Shown here: positions 56,683 to 64,000 of the stretch, piece by piece
Numbering within the stretch: position 1 is the first letter of the stretch
How the letters are laid out: each line of letters opens with the position of its first letter
Source of the DNA: Cepaea nemoralis
Lineage: Eukaryota > Mollusca > Gastropoda > Stylommatophora > Helicidae
Length of the DNA: 64,000 nt
Direction of reading: 5' to 3'
NCBI GenBank assembly: GCA_014155875.1
Contig: JACEFZ010025791.1
Location: forward strand, 110,705 to 174,704
The notes under the pieces: generated by a model
What the model saw: the letters and a program-made list of their open reading frames with translations, nothing else
Told to the model about the DNA's origin: nothing
The model's database searches: none
Made by a program: the position numbers and the translations under genes

Positions 56683-58016
56683 GGATGAACGCTGTGTGGT
56701 AATTGTGTTGTATTCTGGGTAACGGATGAACTTTGTGTGGTAATTGTGCTGTATTCTGGGTAACGGATGAACGCTGTGTGGTAATTGTGCTGTATTCTGG
56801 GTAACGGATGAACGCTGTGTGGTAATTGTGTTGTTTTCTGGGTAACGGATGAACGCTGTGTGGTAATTGTGTTGTTTTCTGGGTAACGGATGAACGCTGT
56901 GTGGTAATTGTGCTGTATTCTGGGTAACGGATGAACTTTGTGTGGTAATTGTGCTGTATTCTGGGTAACGGATGAACGCTGTGTGGTAATTGTGTTGTTT
57001 TCTGGGTAACGGATGAACGCTGTGTGGTAATTGTGTTGTTTTCTGGGTAACGGATGAATGCTGTGTGGTAATTGTGTTGTTTTCTGGGTAACGGATGAAT
57101 GCTGTGTGGTAATTGTGTTGTTTTCTGGGTAACGGATGAACTTTGTGTGGTAATTGTGCTGTATTCTGGGTAACGGATGAACGCTGTGTGGTAATTGTGT
57201 TGTTTTCTTGGTAACGGATGAACGATGAGTGGTAATTGTGCTGTTTTCTGGGTAACGGGTGAACGCTGTGTGGTAATTGTGCTGCTTTCTGGGTAACGGA
57301 AGAACTCTGTGTGGTAACTGTGCTGTTTTCTGGGTAACGGGTGAACGCTGTGTGGTAATTGTGCTGCTTTCTGGGTAACGGAAGAACTCTGTGTGGTAAC
57401 TGTGCTGTTTTCTGGGTAACGGGTGAACGCTGTGTGGTAATTGTGCTGCTTTCTGGGTAACGGATGAACGCTGTGTATTAATTGTGCTGCTTTCAGGGTA
57501 ACGGATGAACGCAGTGTGGTAATTGTGTTGTTTTCTGGGTAACGGATGAACTTTGTGTGGTAATTGTGCTGCTTTCTGGGTAACGGATGAACTGTGTGTG
57601 GTAATTGTGCTGTATTCTGGGTAACGGATGAACGCTGTATGGTAATTGTGCTGTATTCTGGGTAACGGATGAACGCTGTGTGGTAATTGTGTTGTTTTCT
57701 GGGTAACGGATGAACGCTGTGTGGTAATTGTGCTGTATTCTGGGTAACGGATGAACGCTGTGTGGTAATTGTGTTGTTTTCTGGGTAACGGATGAACGCT
57801 GTGTGGTAATTGTGTTGTTTTCTGGGTAACGGATGAACGCTGTGTGGTAATTGTGCTGTATTCTGGGTAACGGATGAACTTTGTGTGGTAATTGTGCTGT
57901 ATTCTGGGTAACGGATGAACGCTGTGTGGTAATTGTGTTGTTTTCTGGGTAACGGATGAACGCTGTGTGGTAATTGTGCTGTTTTCTGGGTAACGGATGA
58001 ACGCTGTGTGGTAATT
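56683..58016. repeat. 41-bp minisatellite array, about 32 copies
   Basis: Units contain TCTGGGTAACGGATGAACGC and TGTGTGGTAATTGTG(T/C)TGT. The unit lacks stop codons in all minus-strand frames, so a 463-residue frame runs through with a 41-residue period. A more diverged block lies at 57200-57500 (GAAGAACTC, GGGTGAACGC variants). Confidence 0.97.
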
Positions 58017-58120
58017 GATTGTCAAGCACACAGAGACCTCATTGTCCAGCATACAGAGACCTCATTGTCCAGCACAGAGACCTCATTGTCCAGCACAGAG
58101 ACCTCATTGTCCAGCACAGA
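58017..58120. repeat. ~21-bp tandem repeat, four to five copies
   Basis: Units CATTGTCCAGCACAGAGACC, with ATACAGAGACCT variants. Confidence 0.92.
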
Positions 58121-58143
58121 GAGCTAAAATGTTGACTTCCCAA

Positions 58144-58318
58144 CCTTGACTTGGGGACGTAAATTATAAGTACCTCTGAAGCCAGAGTGGGTTCTTCTAA
58201 TGGCGAGGGACACTGGTAATAGGGACAGCTAACCCACGCGCAAAGATCAATCCAGTGCCACTAGAAGTGGTAGCACGTGTATGGACCACGCTTGAGTTCA
58301 CAGCGAGAGAAGGCTGAA
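58144..58318 (+). mobile_element. Dispersed repeat of unknown type, internally deleted copy
   Basis: Shares CCTTGACTTGGGGACGTAAA, AGTACCTCTGAAGC, AGAGTGGGTTC, GGCGAGGGACACTG and TACTAGAAGT-like blocks with 59971-60330, but lacks about 180 bp in the middle. Strand assigned only to match the other copy. Type unknown. Confidence 0.72.
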
Positions 58319-58335
58319 CAGATGTCCTTGTTCAG

Positions 58336-59085
58336 GTCGTCACAGCCCAGTCACAGCCCAGTCACAGCCCAGTCACAGCCCAGTCACAGCCCCAGTCACA
58401 GCCCAGTCACAGCCCAGTCACACAGCCCGGTCACAGCCCAGTCACAGCCCAGTCACAGCCCAGTCACAGCCCAGTCACACAGCCCGGTCACAGCCCAGTC
58501 ACAGCCCAGTCACAGCCCAGTCACAGCCCAGTCACAGCCCAGTCACACAGCCCGGTCACAGCCCAGTCACAGCCCAGTCACACAGCCCGGTCACAGCCCA
58601 GTCACAGCCCAGTCACAGCCCAGTCACACAGCCCGGTCACAGCCCAGTCACAGCCCAGTCACAGCCCAGTCACACGGCCCGATCACAGCCCAGTCACACG
58701 GCCCGGTCACAGCCCAGTCACACGGCCTGGTCACAGCCCCAGTCACAGCCCAGTCACACGGCCCGGTCACAGCCCAGTCACAGCCCAGTCACAGCCCAGT
58801 CACACGGCCCGGTCACAGCCCAGTCACACGGCCCGGTCACAGCCCAGTCACACGGCCCGGTCACAGCCCAGTCACAGCCCGGTCACAGCCCAGTCACAGC
58901 CCGGTCACAGCCCAGTCACACGGCCCGGTCACAGCCCAGTCACACGGCCCGGTCACAGCCCAGTCACAGCCCGGTCACAGCCCAGTCACAGCCCAGTCAC
59001 AGCCCAGTCACACGGCCCGGTCACAGCCCAGTCACACGGCCCGGTCACAGCCCAGTCACAGCCCAGTCACAGCCCAGTCACAGCT
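58336..59085. repeat. 11-bp minisatellite array with 13-bp variants
   Basis: Basic unit GTCACAGCCCA, with GTCACACGGCCCG and GTCACACAGCCCG variants mixed in. The plus-strand frame of 277 residues is a by-product of the repeat. Confidence 0.96.
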
Positions 59086-59290
59086 TCTCGTGATCACATC
59101 CCCGATCTGACCGTCACTGCCCAGTCACAGATCCTCGTGATCACATCCCCGATCTGACCGTCACTGCCCAGTCACAGCTCCTGCTGTTCACATATCTAGA
59201 ATGGCAAGCTCGTCACAGCAAAGTCACAGCTCATGCTGTTCACATCCTTTGCCCGCCAGTCACAGCTCTTGCTGTTCACATTCCCGGCTC
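59085..59290. repeat. ~50-bp tandem repeat, about four diverged units
   Basis: Units contain CGTGATCACATCCCCGATCT and GACCGTCACTGCCCAGTCAC. Later units have CTGCTGTTCACAT in place of the first part. It continues the 11-bp array and may be derived from it. Confidence 0.85.
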
Positions 59291-59762
59291 GACCGTCACT
59301 ACCTAGCTGTACCGGCAGAAAGTCGGATGTGTGCAGGCTGAAGCAACGCACAGAGAGACACCGGAAATTTGTCGGCACTGACATCAGGGCCACATAAAGC
59401 TGTGGTTTATGGCCAGCATCCCGGCCACAACCTGGCAGAAATAGACAGCCAGCAGGTGTGAACCCCAGACAACTGCATGCCTACTCCGGCCCCACTCATT
59501 CTCAGACCGGAACCAGGCCAATTGAAAATGGACGTCACCTTGTCTGATAGACGAGCTCTCCCGAGTGTGAGATCCCGGTAACCGGGGACGGATATTTACG
59601 ACTCTCAGTTGAAGATCATGAGCGCTGACTGTGACTTCAGTAACTCGATCTGCGGCTCACGGAGGGTGTTTTCTGATATCTGCTTGATATACGTGCAGTT
59701 TCATTTTTACACTCTTTCGATATACGTTACATGCATTATATATGTCATATTGTCGCTGTGAT
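59291..59762. other. Single-copy spacer, nothing recognised
   Basis: About 470 bp. A short AGTCGGATGTGT block near 59324 recalls the GAA-tailed retroposon, but the match is too short to call. Confidence 0.5.
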
Positions 59763-59902
59763 TCTTCTTCTTCTTCTTCTTCTTCTTCTTCTTCTTCTTC
59801 TCTTCTTCTTCTTCTTCTTCTTCTTCTTCTTCTTCTTCTTCTTCTTCTTCTTCTTCTTCTTCTTCTTCTTCTTCTTCTTCTTCTTCTTCTTCTTCTTCTT
59901 CT
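59763..59902. repeat. TTC (GAA) trinucleotide microsatellite, about 46 repeats
   Basis: 140 bp of TTC with one interruption (TCTCTT near 59800). Homopurine-homopyrimidine, so it can form triplex DNA. The poly-Phe and poly-Lys/Arg frames are artefacts. A palindromic GGGGTTCAACCCC lies just right of it at 59921-59933. Confidence 0.98.
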
Positions 59903-59970
59903 GTACTGATCTCGAGGTAAGGGGTTCAACCCCTACACCGGACAGTTGGACTATTAAGTTCATATATCGT

Positions 59971-60330
59971 CCTTGACTTGGGGACGTAAATTACAAGTAC
60001 CTCTGAAGCAAGAAAATAAAAACGGTAACCAAAAGTAGCTGAAAGCCTCTAAACCGGCGTGTGGCAGGAGTTCTTCACAAATTCCTAATCCTATGGGTTA
60101 GAGGAGAAGCTAATGAGTGCAAACTTAATTTGGAAAAAAATAGGAAAGCAACTAAGAGTCCTGGAAATCATAAGAATACCCGATAAGCGCCATCAAGACT
60201 AGATGAGAGTGGGTTCACCTGGTGGCGAGGGACACTGTTAATAAGGAAAGCTAATCCACACGCAAAATTCAGTGCAGCACTACTAGAAGTAATGTGTATA
60301 AACTACGCTCGAATTCAAAGCCATCGAGCA
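59971..60330 (+). mobile_element. Dispersed repeat of unknown type, longer copy
   Basis: Shares both ends with 58144-58318 and has an extra middle section (about 60008-60200). No protein, no A/B boxes and no target duplication were recognised. Strand is arbitrary. Confidence 0.72.
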
Positions 60331-60359
60331 CCAAACAAAAAACATAAGATCAATTGTTT

Positions 60360-63300
60360 GTATATGTAGACTAGTTGAATTAATCGATAGGTTGATTGTT
60401 TGCTTGAGCTGACTGATGAGATAATGGTTGAATTAATGGATAGGTTGATTGTTTGCTTGAGCTGACTGATGAGATAATGGTTGAATTAATGGATAGGTTG
60501 ATTGTTTGCTTGAGCTGACTGATGAGATAATGGTTGAATTAATGGATAGGTTGATTGTTTGCTTGAGCTGACTGATGAGATAATGGTTGAATTAATGGAT
60601 AGGTTGATTGTTTTCTTGAGCTGACTGATGAGATAATGGTTGAATTAATGGATAGGTTGATTGTTTGCTTGAGCTGACTGATGAGATAATGGTTGAATTA
60701 ATGGATAGGTTTGATTGTTTGCTTGAGCTGACTGATGAGATAATGGTTGAATTAATGGATAGGTTGATTGTTTGCTTGAGCTGACTGATGAAGATAATGG
60801 TTGAATTAATGGATAGGTTGATTGTTTGCTTGAGCTGACTGATGAGATAATGGTTGAATTAATGGATAGGTTGATTGTTTGCTTGAGCTGACTGATGAGA
60901 TAATGGTTGAATTGATTGTTTGCTTGAGCTGACTGATGAGATAATGGTTGAATTGATTGTTGCTTGAGCTGACTGATGAGATAATGTTTGAATGGATTGT
61001 TTGCTTGAGCTGACTGATGAGATAAATGGTTGAATTAATTGTTTGCTTGAGCTGACTGATGAGATAATGGTTGAATTAATGGATAGGTTGATTGTTTGCT
61101 TGAGCTGACTGATGAGATAATGGTTGAATTAATGGATAGGTTGATTGTTTGCTTGAGCTGACTGATGAGATAATGGTTGAATTAATCGATAGGTTGATTG
61201 TTTGCTTGAGCTGACTGATGAGATAATGCTTGAATTAATGGATAGGTTGATTGTTTGCTTGAGCTGACTGATGAGGATAATGGTTGAATTGATTGTTTGC
61301 TTGAGCTGACTGATGAGATAATGGTTGAATTAATGATAGGTTGATTGTTTGCTTGAGCTGACTGATGAGATAATGGTTGAATTAATGGATAGGTTGATTG
61401 TTTGCTTGAGCGTGAACTGATGAGATAATGGTTGAATTGATTGTTTGCTTGAGCTGACTGATGAGATAATGGTTGAATTAATGGATAGGTTGATTGTTTG
61501 CTTGAGCTGACTGATGAGATAATGGTTGAATTGATTGTTTGCTTGAGCTGACTGATGAGATAATGGTTGAATTAATGGATAGGTTGATTGTTTGCTTGAG
61601 CTGACTGATGAGATAATGGTTGAATTAATGGATAGGTTGATTGTTTGCTTGAGCTGACTGATGAGATAATGGTTGAATTAATCGATAGGTTGATTGTTTG
61701 CTTGAGCTGACTGATGAGATAATGGGTGAATTAATGGATAGGTTGATTGTTTGCTTGAGCTGACTGATGAGATAATGGTTGAATTAATGGATAGTTTGAT
61801 TGTTTGCTTGAGCTGACTGATGAGATAATGGTTGAATTAATGGATAGGTTGATTGTTTGCTTGAGCTGACTGATGAGATAATGGTTGAATTGATTGTTTG
61901 CTGAGCTGATGATGAGATAATGGTTGAATTGATTGTTTGCTTGAGCTGACTGATGAGATAATGTTTGAATTGATTGTTTGCTTGAGCTGACTGATGAGAT
62001 AATGGTTGAATTAATTGTTTGCTTGAGCTGACTGATGAGATAATGGTTGAATTAATGGATAGGTTGATTGTTTGCTTGAGCTGACTGATGAGATAATGGT
62101 TGAATTAATGGATAGGTGATTGTTTGCTTGAGCGACTGATGAGATAATGGTTGAATTAATGGATAAGGTTGATTGTTTGCTTGAGCTGACTGATGAGATA
62201 ATGCTTGAATTAATGGATAGGTTGATTGTTTGCTTGAGCTGACTGATGAGATAATGGTTGAATTGATTGTTTGCTTGAGCTGACTGATGAGATAATGGTT
62301 GAATTAATGGATAGGTTGATTGTTTGCTTGAGCTGACTGATGAGATAATGGTTGAATTAATGGATAGGTTGATTGTTTGCTTGAGCTGACTGATGAGATA
62401 ATGGTTGAATTGATTGTTTGCTTGAGCTGACTGATGAGATAATGGTTGAATTGATTGTTTGCTTGAGCTGACTGATGAGATAATGGTTGAATTGATTGTT
62501 TGCTTGAGCTGACTGATGAGATAATGGTTGAATTGATTGTTTGCTTGAGCTGACTGATGAGATAATGGTTGAATTGATTGTTTGCTTGAGCTGACTGATG
62601 AGATAATGGTTGAATTGATTGTTTGCTTGAGCTGACTGATGAGATAATGGTTGAATTAATCGATAGGTTGATTGTTTGCTTGAGCTGACTGATGAGATAA
62701 TGGTTGAATTGATTGTTTGCTTGAGCTGACTGATGAGATAATGGTTGAATTGATTGTTTGCTTGAGCTGACTGATGAGATAATGGTTGAATTGATTGTTT
62801 GCTTGAGCTGACTGATGAGATAATGGTTGAATTGATTGTTTGCTTGAGCTGACTGATGAGATAATGGTTGAATTGATTGTTTGCTTGAGCTGACTGATGA
62901 GATATGGTTGAATTGATTGTTTGCTTGAGCTGACTGATGAGATAATGGTTGAATTGATTGTTTGCTTGAGCTGACTGATGAGATAATGGTTGAATATAAT
63001 GGATAGGTTGATTGTTTGCTTGAGCTGACTGATGAGATAATGGTTGAATTAATGGATAGGTTGATTGTTGCTTTGAGCTGATGTGAGATAATGGTTGAAT
63101 TGATTGTTTGCTTGAGCTGACGATGAGATAATGGTTGTTGATTAATGGGATAGGTGATTGTTTGCTTGAGCTGACTTGATTGAGTATGTGAATTAATGGT
63201 GGTTGATTGTTTGCTTGAGCTGACTGATGAGATAATGGTTGAATTGATTGTTTGCTTTGCTGACTGATGAGATAATGGTTGATTGATTGTTTGCTTGGCT

Positions 63301-64000
63301 GACTGAGTGAGATAATGGTTGAATTATTGTTTGCTTAGCTGACTGATGAGATAATGGTTGAATTGATTGTTTCTTGAGCTGACTGATGAGATAATGGTTG
63401 AATTGATTGTTTGCTTGCTGACTGATGAGATAATGTTGAATTGATTGTTTGCTTGAGTGATGAATATGGTGAATTGATTGTTTGCTTGAGCTGACGATGA
63501 GATATGGTAATTATTGTTTGCTTGAGCTGACTGATGATAATGGTTGAATTGATTGTTTGCTTGAGCTGACTGATGAAATAATGGTTGAATTGATTGTTTG
63601 CTTGAGCTGATGATGAGATAATGGTTGAATGATGTTGTTGAGCTGACTGATGATAATGGTTGAATTGATTGTTTGCTTGAGCTGACTGATTGAGATAATG
63701 GTTGATATGATTGTTTGCTTGAGCTGACTGATGAGATAATGGTTGAATTGATTGTTTGCTTGAGCTGACTGATGAGATAATGGTTGAATTGATTGTTTGC
63801 TTGAGCTGACTGATGAGATAATGGTTGAATTGATTGTTTGCTTGAGTGACTGATGAAATGTTGAATTGATTGTTTGCTTGAGCTGACTGATGAGATAATG
63901 GTTGAATTGATTGTTTGCTTGAGCTGACTGATGAGATAATGGTTGAATTGATTGTTTGCTTTAGCGACTGATGAGATAATGGGGTTTAAATTTATTGTTT
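60360..64000. repeat. 53/41-bp minisatellite array, runs off the window
   Basis: Two unit lengths: 53 bp with ATTAATGGATAGGTTGATTG, and 41 bp lacking the 12-bp AATGGATAGGTT part. Both share TTTGCTTGAGCTGACTGATG and AGATAATGGTTGA. The left part is nearly all 53-bp units, the middle is mixed, and after about 62400 it is mostly 41-bp units. Clustered small indels occur at 63060-63700. The array continues past the right edge, so the true length is over 3.6 kb. Confidence 0.97.

Noticed and set aside
56661..59110. 463-residue minus and 277-residue plus frames in the 41-bp and 11-bp arrays
   Set aside because: Repeat by-products, with periods equal to the unit length.
59657..59976. Arginine/glutamate-rich, poly-Lys and poly-Phe frames
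   Set aside because: Direct translation of the TTC/GAA microsatellite.
966..64000. CRISPR-like arrays
   Set aside because: The repeats are contiguous without unique spacers, and the rest of the window is eukaryotic transposons.
60360..64000. Hammerhead ribozyme in the 53/41-bp satellite (CTGATGAG followed by GAA)
   Set aside because: The core looks similar, but the base after GAA is T where A is required, the stem between is very weak, and no NUH cleavage site pairs correctly in either unit form.
1..64000. Telomeric repeat marking a chromosome end
   Set aside because: I saw no TTAGGG or related tandem array. A subtelomeric location remains only a suggestion from minisatellite density.

Overview
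This is eukaryotic, almost certainly metazoan, DNA with no recognisable host protein-coding gene, rRNA or tRNA gene. Several families of RTE/BovB-like non-LTR retrotransposon, tRNA-derived SINEs, a Gypsy-like LTR element, a Tc1/mariner-type transposase remnant and very dense minisatellites suggest a lophotrochozoan. A mollusc, probably a gastropod, is my best guess, from the look of the repeats and not from any diagnostic gene. About 40 percent of the window is tandem repeat.

Layout. 1-905: decayed reverse transcriptase. 0.97-4.08 kb: 53-bp array. 4.5-13.9 kb: single-copy DNA broken by short arrays (32, 57, 53, 23, 23, about 6 and 27 bp). 14.1-18.3 kb: an AT-rich satellite that changes strand near 17.05 kb and is riddled with RTE fragments and SINEs. 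18.7-22.0 kb: transposase pseudogene, then a 988-bp tandem duplication carrying an RTE 3' end. 22.4-25.0 kb: purine-rich 26-bp array. 25.2-30.5 kb: 46-bp array. 31.9-32.8 kb: 43-bp array. 32.8-35.25 kb: an RTE copy broken by a SINE and by an unidentified GAA-tailed retroposon. 35.9-39.8 kb: 24-bp array. 39.8-40.8 kb: 31-bp array. 43.6-52.9 kb: another RTE copy split by a complete LTR retrotransposon. 53.0-59.3 kb: arrays of 25, 42, 36, 41, 21, 11 and about 49 bp. 60.36 kb to the end: an array that moves from 53-bp to 41-bp units.

The only substantial open reading frame that looks like a protein is the 874-residue Gag-protease of the LTR element at 44803-52449. Its two 745-bp LTRs look identical, so the insertion is young. 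It has no reverse transcriptase, RNase H or integrase, so it appears to be a non-autonomous gag-pro element that would need polymerase and integrase from elsewhere. The other long open frames lie in minisatellites whose units lack stop codons, and I do not treat them as genes.

The features do not form a pathway. They form a record of layered insertions: LTR element into RTE family D, SINE and GAA-tailed retroposon into RTE family A, RTE into satellite and into transposase, retroposon into minisatellite. One minisatellite (36 bp) appears to have arisen inside an RTE 3' end. Some stretches (26.7-27.5, 63.0-63.7 kb and the second copy of the 988-bp duplication) have clustered one-base indels that look like uncorrected read errors. 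Frame calls there are unreliable. Family labels A-E are mine, for this window only.
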